DNA of 64,000 nucleotides from Streptomyces globosus (GCF_003325375.1 NZ_CP030862.1:4529501-4593500), one strand, 5' to 3'; shown: positions 52,530 to 61,300, counted from the first letter of the stretch. Notes: a model not told the origin generated them from the sequence alone. Numbers and translations are program-made.

Positions 52530-53699
52530 ATGCGGGCGCCCGTGCATCCGGCCCCTCGACCGGGGGCCGGCGGTCATCACCAGGTCCTCTTCGTGCTCGC
52601 GGAGTGCGTTCCGTTCGCGCTGGCCCTGATGGTGCTCATCATAGAGCTCACCCCCCTGCACTTCCTGTACACCGGCCCCGTGCTGTGCGCGACGCCGGCG
52701 CTGGCGGCGGTGACGATGGGGCCGAAGGGCACGCTGGCGGCTGCCGGGCTGGCGGTCGCGGTGAGCATCACGACGGCCACGTACAACCAGGCCTGGGGCA
52801 GCGGGCAGGTCTATGCCAACTTCCTCGCGCTGTTCCTCGTGTCGATCGCCAGCGTGACCACGAGCAACACCGTGCGCGTCCGCCGGGAGAGCGAGCTGAA
52901 CCAGGTCCGCCGGATCGCGGCGGCGGCGCAGGAGGTGCTGCTGCGGCCGGTGCCGGAGCGACTGGGACCGGTACGGGCGGCGAGCATGTACCTGGCGGCG
53001 GAGACGGGGGCGCAGATAGGCGGGGACCTGTACGAGGCGGTGCAGACGCGGTTCGGGGTCCGGATGATCGTCGGGGACGTGCGCGGCAAGGGCCTGCCCG
53101 CCGTCCGGGCGGCCGCGGTGGTCCTGGGCGCGTTCCGGGAGGCGGCGCACTACGAGGAGGACCTGGTGGAGGTCGTGGCGCACTGCGGGGCGGCGCTGCG
53201 GCGCGACGCCGTGGCGGCGGGCGCGACCGACGAGCACGGCCTGCTGGAGGGCTTCGTCACGGCACTGGTGGCCCAGGTCGGCGAGGGGCCCGTCGTGGAG
53301 GTCGTCAACCGCGGGCATCCGCCGCCGATGCTGCTGCACGAGGGCAGGGCGCGGCCGCTGCTGCCCGCCGCGGCCCTGCCTCCGCTGGGCCTGGAGGAGT
53401 TCATCGCCGGCCCGCCGGGTGTGACGGAGGCCCACCCCTTCGCGCCCGGCGACCGGCTGCTGCTGCACACCGACGGGGTGATCGAGGCGCGCGACGGCGA
53501 CCGCGTCTTCTTCCCGCTGCCGGAGGCGATGGAGCGGCTGGACGGCTGCGGCGGCCGGGAGTTCCTGGACGGGCTGCGGCGGGAGCTGGTCCGCCATACC
53601 GGCGGCCCCCTCTCCGACGACGTGGCCATGGTCCTGGCCGACAGGGTGGCGGAGGCGGCCGTCGGCCCGGCCGGTGCGCCCGGGCCGGTATGCCCCTGA
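52530..53699 (+). CDS. Membrane-bound SpoIIE/PP2C-type phosphatase
   Basis: A 389-residue protein. Four membrane helices lie in residues about 18-130 (VLFVLAECVPFALALMVLII; TGPVLCATPALAAVTMG; GTLAAAGLAVAVSITTATY; FLALFLVSIASVTTSN). A SpoIIE phosphatase domain covers about 155-375, with AAETGAQIGGDLYEAV, MIVGDVRGKGLPAVRAA, LLHTDGVIEARDGD and SDDVAMVLADR holding the metal-binding Asps. Similar Streptomyces proteins sense an envelope signal and act on anti-anti-sigma factors; the partner is not in the window. Confidence 0.93.
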   Translation: MRAPVHPAPRPGAGGHHQVLFVLAECVPFALALMVLIIELTPLHFLYTGPVLCATPALAAVTMGPKGTLAAAGLAVAVSITTATYNQAWGSGQVYANFLALFLVSIASVTTSNTVRVRRESELNQVRRIAAAAQEVLLRPVPERLGPVRAASMYLAAETGAQIGGDLYEAVQTRFGVRMIVGDVRGKGLPAVRAAAVVLGAFREAAHYEEDLVEVVAHCGAALRRDAVAAGATDEHGLLEGFVTALVAQVGEGPVVEVVNRGHPPPMLLHEGRARPLLPAAALPPLGLEEFIAGPPGVTEAHPFAPGDRLLLHTDGVIEARDGDRVFFPLPEAMERLDGCGGREFLDGLRRELVRHTGGPLSDDVAMVLADRVAEAAVGPAGAPGPVCP

Positions 53700-53702
53700 G
53701 CG

Positions 53703-54374
53703 TCAGCGCGGCCCGGGGGCGTCCGCGGCGCGTGCGGCGGCCCAGCGGGCGGTGAGCGCGCCGGTGGTGGTGAGGGTGGCGACCAGGGCCAGGGAGTGGC
53801 GCAGCACGTCGGCGGTGTAGGCGGCGGGCACTCCGGCGACGGCGTCGGCGGGGACGACGACCTCGTAGCCGAGGTTGACGGCGTCGAAGACGGTGTTCGG
53901 TATCGCGATGTTCGCGGAGACGCCGGCCACGACGAGGGTGCGGATGCCGAGGTTGCGCAGGAGCGCGTCCACACCGGTGCCGGCGAGCGGCGACAGCCCG
54001 TGCAGCCGCCGTACGACCAGGTCCTCCTCGGCAACCCGGATCGGCGGTGCGACCTCGGCGGCCGGGCTGCCCGCCAGCTGCTGCACCGGAAGCCGCGCGG
54101 CGGCGCGGAAGAGCCGGGCGTTGCTGCCGGCGCCGCGCCCGTCCGGGCGGCGTTCGGCGACCGCGTGCAGCACCTGCACTCCGGCCCCGTGCGCGGCGTC
54201 GACCAGCGCGGCCACCCGTGCCAGCATGCCCGAGTCGCGGGCCTCGCGGGCCAGCTCGGGCAGGGCGCCTCCCTCGCCCACGACCCCGCGCTGGCATTCG
54301 ACGGTGAGGAGCGCCGTGGCGCCCGGAGCGCCGGGCGCGGGGCGATCGGCTGGGCGGCGACCGGATGGCGGCAT
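53703..54374 (-). CDS. Isochorismatase-fold protein lacking the catalytic triad
   Basis: A 223-residue protein with the cysteine-hydrolase fold: ALLTVECQRGVVG, EDLVVRRLHGLSPLAGTGVDALLRNLG and TLVVAGVSANIAIPNTVFDAVNLGYEVVVPADAVAG. In active relatives the triad Asp, Lys and Cys fall in these three blocks; here they align with Glu, Arg and Ala. It is therefore probably not a cysteine hydrolase, although similar altered proteins seem common in actinobacteria. It is convergent with the phosphatase at 52530 and divergent from the gene at 54440. Confidence 0.82.
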   Translation of the reverse strand: MPPSGRRPADRPAPGAPGATALLTVECQRGVVGEGGALPELAREARDSGMLARVAALVDAAHGAGVQVLHAVAERRPDGRGAGSNARLFRAAARLPVQQLAGSPAAEVAPPIRVAEEDLVVRRLHGLSPLAGTGVDALLRNLGIRTLVVAGVSANIAIPNTVFDAVNLGYEVVVPADAVAGVPAAYTADVLRHSLALVATLTTTGALTARWAAARAADAPGPR

Positions 54375-54439
54375 GGCTCCCCCTGGCGCGGCGGACGGCG
54401 AGGCCCCATGATTCCTGACACACAGTCAGATGTGAAGGG

Positions 54440-54916
54440 GTGGGTCAGTTGGCCGGAGCCTTCGGTACGCAGCGGCGCGGCCGCCGCATCATGATGACCG
54501 CCGAGGAGGCGGACGCCTTCCTGCGCGGGCAGCGGACCTGCCGGGCCGCGACCGTCTCCGCGGACGGCCGGCCGCACGTCGGGGCGCTGTGGTTCGCCTG
54601 GGACGGCGCCTCGCTGTGGCTGTACTCGCTCGTCCGCAGCCGCCGCTGGGCGGACCTGCAGGCGGACCCCCGGCTGTCGGTCGTGGTGGACGCGGGCGAG
54701 GAGTACGGGGAGCTGCGCGGGATCGAGCTGTCCGGCCGGGCGGAGTTCGTCGGCGAGGCCCCGCGCACCGGGGCGCCCTGCCCGGAGCTGGAGGAGGTGG
54801 AGCGGATCTTCCCCGTGAAGAACTTCGGCGTGGCGCAGATGCCGCACGACGGCCGCCACGCCTGGATCCGCCTCACCCCGGAGTCGGCCGTCTCCTGGGA
54901 CTTCCGCAAGCTGTGA
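54440..54916 (+). CDS. PNPOx-fold FMN/F420-binding protein
   Basis: A 158-residue split-barrel protein: MMTAEEADAFLRGQRTC, AATVSADGRPHVGALWFAWDG, LWLYSLVRSRRWADLQADPRLSVVVDAG and AWIRLTPESAVSWDFRKL. The GRPHV and DPRLSVVVDAG blocks mark the pyridoxamine-phosphate-oxidase-like fold used by FMN- or F420-dependent reductases. GTG 54440 follows GAAGGGG; in-frame ATGs at 54491 and 54494 are alternatives. Confidence 0.85.
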   Translation: MGQLAGAFGTQRRGRRIMMTAEEADAFLRGQRTCRAATVSADGRPHVGALWFAWDGASLWLYSLVRSRRWADLQADPRLSVVVDAGEEYGELRGIELSGRAEFVGEAPRTGAPCPELEEVERIFPVKNFGVAQMPHDGRHAWIRLTPESAVSWDFRKL

Positions 54917-54935
54917 GACCGGGCGCGGGGCCGGT

Positions 54936-55856
54936 TCACCGCGCCCCGGGAACCCGCTCCGCCGCCCCGGCGGCGGTCCGCAGGGCGTCCAGGGCGGCCC
55001 GGATCGAGGGCCTGCGGTCGGCGTCGGCCCGCCAGACCGCGTACACGTGGCGGCGGACGGCCTCGCCGACCGGCAGCAGCCGCACCCCGGCCGGGACGGG
55101 CCCGCGGCCGAGGCGCGGGGTGACGCACACCCCGAGGCCGGCCTCGACGAAGGCGAGCTGGGTGTGGTGCTCCTCGGCGATGTGCCGGATGCGCGGCTCG
55201 ACGCCGATGCCGCGCAGGGTGTAGACGAGCCACTCGTGGCAGAACTGGCCTTCCTTCCAGGAGATCCACTCCTCCTCGGCGATCTCGCCGAGCGAGACCT
55301 GCGTACGGCCGGCGAGGGGGTGCCCGGCCGGGACGGCGATGTCGCAGAGGTCGTCGAGGAGGTGCTCCCTGGTGAGCTCTCCCGGCACCGGCATCCGCTT
55401 GTTGTGCCAGTCGATGGCCAGCGCGAGGTCGAGGTCTCCGCGGACGACGGCGGCCATGCCCTCCGCGGGCTCCTGCTCCCGTACGCGGGGCCGCAGCTCG
55501 GGGTGGTGGCTGCGCAGCTCGGTCAGGGCCCGGGGCAGCAGGCCGCGCATGCCGGTGGGGAAGGCGCCGATCCGCAGCTCGCCGACGGCGCAGCCGCGGC
55601 GGGCCTCGATGTCGGCCTGGGCCAGTTCGACCTGGGAGAGGATCCGGGCCGCGTGCTCGGCGAGCAGCCGCCCGGCGTCGGTGAGCCGGACGCCGCGGCC
55701 GTTCTTGGCCAGCAGCGGCTGGCCGACCTCGCGCTCCAGCTTGGCCATCTGCTGGGAGACGGCGGAGGTGGTGACATGGAGTCCGCCGGCCGCGCCGCTG
55801 ACGGAACCGTGGCGGGCGAGGGCGTCGAGGGTGCGCAGGCGCTCCAGGTTCAACAT
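54936..55856 (-). CDS. LysR-family transcriptional regulator
   Basis: A 306-residue LysR protein. The N-terminal helix-turn-helix is LDALARHGSVSGAAGGLHVTTSAVSQQMAKLE, with the LLAKNGRGVRLTDAG wing. The substrate-binding domain covers about 90-295 (GELRIGAFPTGMRGLLPRALTEL; DLDLALAIDWHNK). It is divergent from the EamA transporter gene at 55931 with 74 bp between them, the usual layout for a LysR regulator and its target. The effector is unknown. Confidence 0.94.
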   Translation of the reverse strand: MLNLERLRTLDALARHGSVSGAAGGLHVTTSAVSQQMAKLEREVGQPLLAKNGRGVRLTDAGRLLAEHAARILSQVELAQADIEARRGCAVGELRIGAFPTGMRGLLPRALTELRSHHPELRPRVREQEPAEGMAAVVRGDLDLALAIDWHNKRMPVPGELTREHLLDDLCDIAVPAGHPLAGRTQVSLGEIAEEEWISWKEGQFCHEWLVYTLRGIGVEPRIRHIAEEHHTQLAFVEAGLGVCVTPRLGRGPVPAGVRLLPVGEAVRRHVYAVWRADADRRPSIRAALDALRTAAGAAERVPGAR

Positions 55857-55858
55857 GT

Positions 55859-55896
55859 AAGCAATGCTACGCCGTCACTGCCAAAGAATCTTGCTT
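55859..55896. promoter_or_regulatory. Candidate LysR box between LysR and EamA genes
   Basis: AAGCAA at 55859-55864 and TTGCTT at 55891-55896 form an inverted pair. TGCTACGC also occurs twice in the same 74 bp, once beside each arm. The layout suits LysR binding over a divergent promoter. Confidence 0.5.
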
Positions 55897-55930
55897 GTGC
55901 TACGCAGTGGGGCACAGCAGAGTACCTGTC

Positions 55931-56887
55931 ATGAGCGCACCCGCCACACCCCGAACCGCCGCCCCACCCACCACCAGCACCCCACCCGCCCCACGCGCCA
56001 CGAGCCGCGTGGACTGGCGGCTGCGCTTCGCGCTCCTCTCCGTCGTCTGGGGCTTCAGCTTCCTGCTGATCAAGGTGGGAACAGAGGCGTACGCCCCGTT
56101 CCACGTCGCGCTCGGCCGGGTCTTCTTCGGCGCCCTCGCGCTCATGGCGGTGCTGCTCCTGCGCCGCGAGCCGCTGCCGCGAGGCCGCCGCACCTGGATG
56201 CACCTGGCCGTCGCGGCCCTGCTGCTCAACACCGCCCCGTTCTCGCTGTTCTCGTACGCCGAGCTGACCATCCCCTCCAGCCTGGCGGGGATCTGCAACG
56301 CCACCTCCCCGCTGTGGGGCATGGCGCTGTCGCTGGTCGCGCTCTCGGAGGACCGGCCCACCCGCCGCCGGGTCGCCGGCCTCGGCCTCGGCTTCCTCGG
56401 GGTGCTGACCGTCCTCGGGGCGTGGCAGGGCTTCGCCGGCCTCGACGCCAGGGGCACCGCCCTCGCGCTGCTCGCCTCGCTCTGCTACCCGATCGGCTGG
56501 ATCTACGTCCGCCGCACCCTCGCGTCGGTCCCCGGCTCCCCGGTCGCACTGACCGGCGGCCAGCTCCTGCTCTCCACGGCGCAGCTGCTGCTGGTGAGCG
56601 CCGTGTTCACCACCGCCCCCGGCGCGTTCCCGCTGTGGCCGACGCTGTCGGTGATCACCCTGGGCGCGCTCGGCACGGGCATGGCGCTCCAGATGCAGTA
56701 CGGCCTGGTCGCGGAGGTCGGGCCGACGACGGCCCAGATGGTCACCTACTTCATCCCGGTCATCGCGACCGCGGCGGGCGTCGCCCTGCTGGGCGAGAGC
56801 CTCCACTGGAACACCCCGGTGGGCGCCGCGATCGTCCTCGTGGGCGCGGCGCTCACCCAGGCCCGCCGCCGCCAGGGCCTGTATTGA
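55931..56887 (+). CDS. EamA/DMT-family metabolite exporter
   Basis: A 318-residue protein with ten predicted helices in two EamA repeats. The first repeat begins LLSVVWGFSFLLIKVGTEAY and includes LNTAPFSLFSYAELTIPSSLAG. The second begins ALALLASLCYPIGWIYVRR and includes GLVAEVGPTTAQMVTYFIPVIATAAGVALLGE. Family members export amino acids or other small metabolites. ATG 55931 is used; an in-frame start at 55895 is less likely. Its last codons lie inside the left arm of a large inverted repeat. Confidence 0.93.
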   Translation: MSAPATPRTAAPPTTSTPPAPRATSRVDWRLRFALLSVVWGFSFLLIKVGTEAYAPFHVALGRVFFGALALMAVLLLRREPLPRGRRTWMHLAVAALLLNTAPFSLFSYAELTIPSSLAGICNATSPLWGMALSLVALSEDRPTRRRVAGLGLGFLGVLTVLGAWQGFAGLDARGTALALLASLCYPIGWIYVRRTLASVPGSPVALTGGQLLLSTAQLLLVSAVFTTAPGAFPLWPTLSVITLGALGTGMALQMQYGLVAEVGPTTAQMVTYFIPVIATAAGVALLGESLHWNTPVGAAIVLVGAALTQARRRQGLY

Positions 56888-57040
56888 GTTGCCCCGTGGA
56901 GCAAGGAGCGGCGTTCGGTGCGTGCCCTCGGTGTGCGGGACGAATGTCCTAGTAGCTCCGCTACGAGGACATTCGGCTCGTGCGCCGAGGGTGCGTGCCG
57001 GGCGTCGCGACGCCGCGGGGCAACTCAATACAGGCCCTGG
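56872..57040. repeat. 169-bp nested inverted repeat between convergent genes
   Basis: The outer arms are 25 bp and perfectly complementary (56872-56896 and 57016-57040). An inner hairpin at 56941-56975 has 16-bp arms (CGAATGTCCTAGTAGC against its near-complement, one mismatch) and a 3-base loop. Partly paired CCCTCGG/CCGAGGG sequences lie between. The left arm includes the last codons and stop of the EamA gene, and the right arm carries an inverted copy of those bases. It probably terminates both converging transcripts. Confidence 0.85.
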
Positions 57041-57075
57041 CACTACCAGGGCCGTGCGGCCGGGCGCCCGCCCCG

Positions 57076-58407
57076 TCAGACGGTCCGGCCGCCGGCGCCC
57101 GGCCGGACCGCTGCGGCCAGCGCCTCGGCCAGTGCGGGGGCCTCCGCGGGCTCCAGCCCGGACACCGTCACCCGAACGCCGGGCCCCGACCGCACCCGGA
57201 AGCGGCTGCCCGGCGCCACCGCCCAGCCGGCCGCGAACATCCGCGCCACCGCGCCCGCCTCGTCGGCTGCCGGCACCCACACGTTCAGCCCGCTGCGGCC
57301 GTGGGCCCGTACGCCGTGCCCGGCGAGGGCCGTGATCAGTGCGTCCCGCCGCTCCCCGTACGAGCGGGAGACCCGTACGGGGTCCACCGCCCCGGCGGTC
57401 CACAGCTCAACGACCGCGTACTGGAGCAGCCGGCTCACCCAGCCCGGCCCCAGCCGCTGTCGGCCGCGGACCCGGTCCAGGGTCACCGCGTCACCGGTGA
57501 GCACGGCCAGCCGCAGGTCCGGCCCGTACGCCTTCGCGGTGGAGCGGACGAGCGCCCAGTGGGCCGTCACCCCGCCGAGCGGGTGCAGGGGCGCGTCGGT
57601 GATGCCGTGCCCGTGGTCGTCCTCGATGACGAGCACCCCGGGGTGTGCGGCCAGGACGGCCCGCAGCTCCGCCGCGCGCCCGGCGGCGACGACCGCGCCG
57701 GTCGGGTTCTGCGCCCGGGCGGTGACGACCAGCGCCCGCGCCCCGAGCCGCAGCGCCTCGGCGACGGCGGCCGCCGCCGGACCGTCGTCGTCGACCGCCA
57801 CGGGCAGGACGCGCAGCCCGAGCGCCGCGACCAGGTCGAGGAGGCTGCCCCAGCCGGGGTCCTCCACCGCCACGGCGTCGCCGGGCCGCAGGTGGGCGGC
57901 CAGCACGCGTTCGATCCCGTCGAGCGCCCCCGAGGTCACGGCCACCGGGCCCGCCGCGACGCCCTCGGCGTCGAGCGCGGTCCGGGCCGCCCGGGCGAGC
58001 TCGGGCACGACCGGGTCGTCCCCGTACAGCGTCGGCCGCCGCGCGTGGCGGGCCGCTGCGGCGGCGAGCGCCGCGCCGAGCGGCGGCAGCAGCCGGACGT
58101 CCGGATTGCCCGAGGCGGTGTCGCGCGCCCCCGGCGGCAGCGGCGGCTGGTCGCGCGGGGCGGTGGCAGGGCGCCCGCGGACCCGGCTGCCGCGGCGGCC
58201 CTCCGTCTCGATGACCCCGCGCTCACGCAGGGTGCGGTAGGCCGCGGCGACCGTGTTCGGGTTGACGCCCAGCTCCCCCGCGAGTTCGCGCATCGGGGGC
58301 AGCAGGGTGCCCGGGGCGAGAGCGCCGGAGGCGACGCCCTCCTCGACGGCGGCGGCGATCTCCGATGCACGCCGCCCACTGATCCGATATTCTCCTAGCA
58401 CAAACAC
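57076..58407 (-). CDS. MocR-type GntR/aminotransferase-fold regulator
   Basis: A 443-residue fusion. The N-terminal GntR winged helix (about 5-75) reads ASEIAAAVEEGVASGALAPGTLLPPMRELAGELGVNPNTVAAAYRTL-like in order, with recognition helix NPNTVAAAYRTL. A class-I aminotransferase fold follows (about 110-440): GALDGIERVLAAHLRPGDAVAVEDPGW, TARAQNPTGAVV and VRSTAKAYGPDLRLAVL, where the PLP-binding Lys is in STAKAYGPDLR. MocR proteins use PLP as effector and often regulate vitamin B6 or neighbouring transporter genes. It is divergent from a PNPOx-fold gene. GTG 58407 and GTG 58401 are both possible starts. Confidence 0.93.
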   Translation of the reverse strand: MFVLGEYRISGRRASEIAAAVEEGVASGALAPGTLLPPMRELAGELGVNPNTVAAAYRTLRERGVIETEGRRGSRVRGRPATAPRDQPPLPPGARDTASGNPDVRLLPPLGAALAAAAARHARRPTLYGDDPVVPELARAARTALDAEGVAAGPVAVTSGALDGIERVLAAHLRPGDAVAVEDPGWGSLLDLVAALGLRVLPVAVDDDGPAAAAVAEALRLGARALVVTARAQNPTGAVVAAGRAAELRAVLAAHPGVLVIEDDHGHGITDAPLHPLGGVTAHWALVRSTAKAYGPDLRLAVLTGDAVTLDRVRGRQRLGPGWVSRLLQYAVVELWTAGAVDPVRVSRSYGERRDALITALAGHGVRAHGRSGLNVWVPAADEAGAVARMFAAGWAVAPGSRFRVRSGPGVRVTVSGLEPAEAPALAEALAAAVRPGAGGRTV

Positions 58408-58412
58408 AATTA

Positions 58413-58424
58413 TGCACTAGTGCA
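58413..58424. promoter_or_regulatory. Palindrome between MocR gene and PNPOx gene
   Basis: TGCACTAGTGCA, a perfect 12-bp palindrome within TTATGCACTAGTGCAATG. A related half-site (CTAGCACAA) overlaps the MocR start. Its position at the centre of the 28-bp divergent gap makes it a likely MocR operator. Confidence 0.6.
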
Positions 58425-58435
58425 ATGAGGTGCGC

Positions 58436-59122
58436 ATGACCGCCACGCCCGAGACGCCGGCACCGGCCGCCGCCTCCTACGAGCCCACCGACCGGACCGT
58501 CCCGAGCCGCTCGCGCGCGCGGGCGCGCTACGACCGCGAGACGGTCCACGCCATCCTCGACCAGGGGTACGTCTGCCACCTCGGCTTCGTCCGGGACGGC
58601 GCCCCGGTCGTCCTGCCGACGCTGTACGGACGCATCGGCGAGACCCTCTACCTCCACGGCTCGACGGGATCCCGGCCGCTGCTCGCCGCAGGCCGCACCG
58701 ACCCCGGCCTGCCCGTGTGCGTCACCGTCACCCACGTCGACGGCCTGGTCCTGGCGCGCTCCGCGTTCCACCACTCGCTGAACTACCGCTCGGTGGTGGT
58801 ACACGGCACCGCCCGCCAGGTGACCGGTGAGGAGGAACTCCGCAGGGCCCTCGACGCCCTGGTCGACCAGGTGGTGCCGGGCCGGTCGGCGGACTCCCGG
58901 CCCGCGTCCGCGAAGGAGCTCGCGGCGACGGCGGTGGTCCGCCTGGACCTGGCGGAGGTGTCGGCGAAGGTGCGGACCGGCGGCCCGAACGACGACCCGG
59001 AGGACCTGGGCCTGCCGTACTGGTCGGGGGTGGTCCCCGTCGCACCGGCGTACGGGATGCCCGTCCCGGCCGCCGACCTGGCCGCCGGGATCGCCGCCCC
59101 GGCCTACCTCGCGGAGCTCTGA
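58436..59122 (+). CDS. PNPOx-fold flavin-type protein
   Basis: A 228-residue protein. HAILDQGYVCHLGFVRDGAPVVLPTLYGRIGETLYLHGS forms the cofactor-binding barrel, followed by LPVCVTVTHVDGLVLARSAFHHSLNYRSVVVHGTA and a C-terminal region with VPVAPAYGMPVPAADL. It belongs to the larger pyridoxamine-5'-phosphate-oxidase-related family. Being divergent from a PLP-sensing MocR gene across a 28-bp operator region suggests B6-linked regulation. Its last 19 bases overlap the end of the convergent EamA gene. Confidence 0.87.
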   Translation: MTATPETPAPAAASYEPTDRTVPSRSRARARYDRETVHAILDQGYVCHLGFVRDGAPVVLPTLYGRIGETLYLHGSTGSRPLLAAGRTDPGLPVCVTVTHVDGLVLARSAFHHSLNYRSVVVHGTARQVTGEEELRRALDALVDQVVPGRSADSRPASAKELAATAVVRLDLAEVSAKVRTGGPNDDPEDLGLPYWSGVVPVAPAYGMPVPAADLAAGIAAPAYLAEL

Positions 59123-60117
59123 GCCGGTGCGGAGCCGGGCCGGGGCGCCGGCCCGCCCGCACCGCCGCCCGCACCCCCGCCGCCGACGACACCGCGGTCG
59201 GCGGGCCTGCGGGCCTCCGCCGCGATCAGCGCGCCGACGGCGGCGAGCAGCAGCACCGTGCCGAGCACGACTCCGCCGGTCAGGCGCTCCCCCAGGACCA
59301 GCACGGCGATCACGGCCGCGCTGACCGGCTCGATCAGCATGACCACGGACACGGTCGCGGCCCGTACGGCCGCCGCCCCGGTGAAGTACAGGGCGTACGC
59401 GAGGGCCGTCGGCACGACGGCGACGTACGCCAGCAGCCACAGCACCCGCCCGAGGTCGGCGGCGTGCGGCAGCAGCCCGCTCCCCTCGGCGGCGGCGAGC
59501 GGCAGCAGGCACAGCGCGCCCACCCCGGCCGACCAGGCGGTCGTCACGAGCGGGTCGCCACCCGCCCCGCGCCGCCCGAGGAGCCGGGCCCGCAGGGTCA
59601 TTCCGGCGTAGCCGGCGGCGGAGAGGAGGGCCCAGGCGACACCCGCCGGCCGGACCTCGCCGCCGCCGCTGCCGAGGACCAGCACGCCGAGCCCGGCGAG
59701 CGCCCCGAGGACGGCGAGGACGCCGCCGGTGCCGAGCCGCTCCCCCATCCAGTGGCGGGCGCCGAGCGCGATCAGCACCGGGCCGGCTCCGAGGGTGACG
59801 ACGGTCGCGACCGCCAGCCCGGTGTCGCGGACGGCGGCGAAGTAGGCGGCCTGGAACAGCGTGAACAGCAGCCCGGTCCCGATCAGCGAGCCGGTCGAGG
59901 GCCGCGCGGCGGGAGCGGGGCGGGGTCGGCGGCGCACAGCGAGCACGCCGAGCAGGACGGCGAGCCCGCCCGCACAGCGCCAGAAGGTCAGGGCGAGCGG
60001 CCCGAGGTCACTGGCCAGGAAGAGGAGCGAGGCGGCCGCCCCGGCGGTGCCCCAGGCGGCGCCGGCGACGACGAGGTAGGTCAGAGCGCGCCCGGCAGCG
60101 GGCGTGGAATACGACAC
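59104..60117 (-). CDS. EamA/DMT-family transporter (second)
   Basis: A 337-residue ten-helix transporter. Repeat 1 includes TYLVVAGAAWGTAGAAASLLF and TLFQAAYFAAVRDTGLAVATVVTLGAGPVLIAL. Repeat 2 includes AWALLSAAGYAGMTLRARLL and VVMLIEPVSAAVIAVLVLGERLTGG. A Gly/Pro-rich cytoplasmic tail (VGGGGAGGGAGGPAPRPG) follows. GTG 60117 is the start. Its end overlaps the convergent PNPOx gene by 19 bp. The substrate is unknown. Confidence 0.92.
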   Translation of the reverse strand: MSYSTPAAGRALTYLVVAGAAWGTAGAAASLLFLASDLGPLALTFWRCAGGLAVLLGVLAVRRRPRPAPAARPSTGSLIGTGLLFTLFQAAYFAAVRDTGLAVATVVTLGAGPVLIALGARHWMGERLGTGGVLAVLGALAGLGVLVLGSGGGEVRPAGVAWALLSAAGYAGMTLRARLLGRRGAGGDPLVTTAWSAGVGALCLLPLAAAEGSGLLPHAADLGRVLWLLAYVAVVPTALAYALYFTGAAAVRAATVSVVMLIEPVSAAVIAVLVLGERLTGGVVLGTVLLLAAVGALIAAEARRPADRGVVGGGGAGGGAGGPAPRPGSAPAQSSAR

Positions 60118-60283
60118 GTGTGACTCCGTGCGGTCGTGAAGGATGAGCGGATGTGCTGGTCATCGCTTCGCGGGCAGCACGGCCTGACCCGGGGACCACC
60201 CCGGGCGGGAACGCGTGGATGCGCGGCGGCCGCCCGCTTCAGGCGGCCGGCGGCGGAAGCACGTTGGAGAACACGCCCCCACC

Positions 60284-61300
60284 CTAGGCGGCGCCCGCTC
60301 CCCGGTCCAGCAGAATCGGATCCGCTTCCTCCGCACCCTCGGCGCCCGCCCCGGCGGACCGGGCCGCCACCGCGGAGCCCTCGGCACGGGACCGCCGGGC
60401 GGACCGCGCCGACTGGGCGACGAAGGCCCCGGCGAGCACCAGCGCACCGCCCGCCACCTGCGGGGCGGAGAGGTGCTCCCCGAGCAGGATCCAGGCGAAG
60501 ACGGTGGCGACGACCGCCTCCAGGCAGGCCACCACTCCGGCCACCTGCGGGGAGAGGCTGCGCACGGAGACGACACCGGTCAGGTACGCGAACACGGTCG
60601 CGACCAGCACCACCCAGCCGAGCAGGGCCGGCGCCGGCACCGCGGTGCCGTCCATGAGGGCCTGCCCGCCGAGCACCGACCAGTCGATCTCCCAGGGGCG
60701 GGCGATCACCGTCATGACGAGGGCGCCGATGAGCATCCCGTACGCGATCACGCCGAGCGGGTCGGGTACGTCGTCGCCGTCCGCGCCCTGGTCGGCGAAG
60801 ACGAAGTAGAAGGCCTGGCAGCACGCGGCTGCGATGCCGAGCAGCACCCCGAGCGGGTCGAGGCTCAGCCCGGACCAGACCTCGACGACGCACGCCAGCC
60901 CGACGACGGCGAGGGCGGCCCCGGCCGCGGCGGCCCGCGTGACGGGCTTGCGCTGGACGAAGCGGATCCAGCCGAGCAGCAGCGCCGGTCCCAGGTATTC
61001 GAGCAGCAGGGCCACGCCGACGGGAATCCGCGAGAGGGAGGCGAAGTAGAAGGCCTGGACGCCGGCGACGGCGACGAGGCCGAACCCCGCGAGGAGCAGG
61101 GGTTTGCGGCGCAGCAGGCCGCGATGGCGCCAGGCGAGGGGGGACAGCACCAGCGCCGCCCCGCCCACCCGCAGCCAGACCATGTGCAGCGGGTCCAGCC
61201 CCGCCTCGATCAGCGGCTTCGCAGCCACTCCCGAACCACCGAACGCGAACGCCGAGACGACGGCCAGGCCGAGTCCCGCGTTCTTCCCAGACGCGTGCAT
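60284..61300 (-). CDS. EamA/DMT-family transporter (third)
   Basis: A 338-residue ten-helix transporter: LGLAVVSAFAFGGSGVAAKPLIEAGLDP at the start, FYFASLSRIPVGVALLLEYLGPALLLGW in repeat 1, and VRSLSPQVAGVVACLEAVVATVFAWILLGEHLS in repeat 2. The tail is Arg/Ala-rich. It resembles RhtA-like exporters of amino acids. It lies 166 bp upstream of the preceding EamA gene on the same strand, but the two are not close paralogues by motif. Confidence 0.92.
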   Translation of the reverse strand: MHASGKNAGLGLAVVSAFAFGGSGVAAKPLIEAGLDPLHMVWLRVGGAALVLSPLAWRHRGLLRRKPLLLAGFGLVAVAGVQAFYFASLSRIPVGVALLLEYLGPALLLGWIRFVQRKPVTRAAAAGAALAVVGLACVVEVWSGLSLDPLGVLLGIAAACCQAFYFVFADQGADGDDVPDPLGVIAYGMLIGALVMTVIARPWEIDWSVLGGQALMDGTAVPAPALLGWVVLVATVFAYLTGVVSVRSLSPQVAGVVACLEAVVATVFAWILLGEHLSAPQVAGGALVLAGAFVAQSARSARRSRAEGSAVAARSAGAGAEGAEEADPILLDRGAGAA

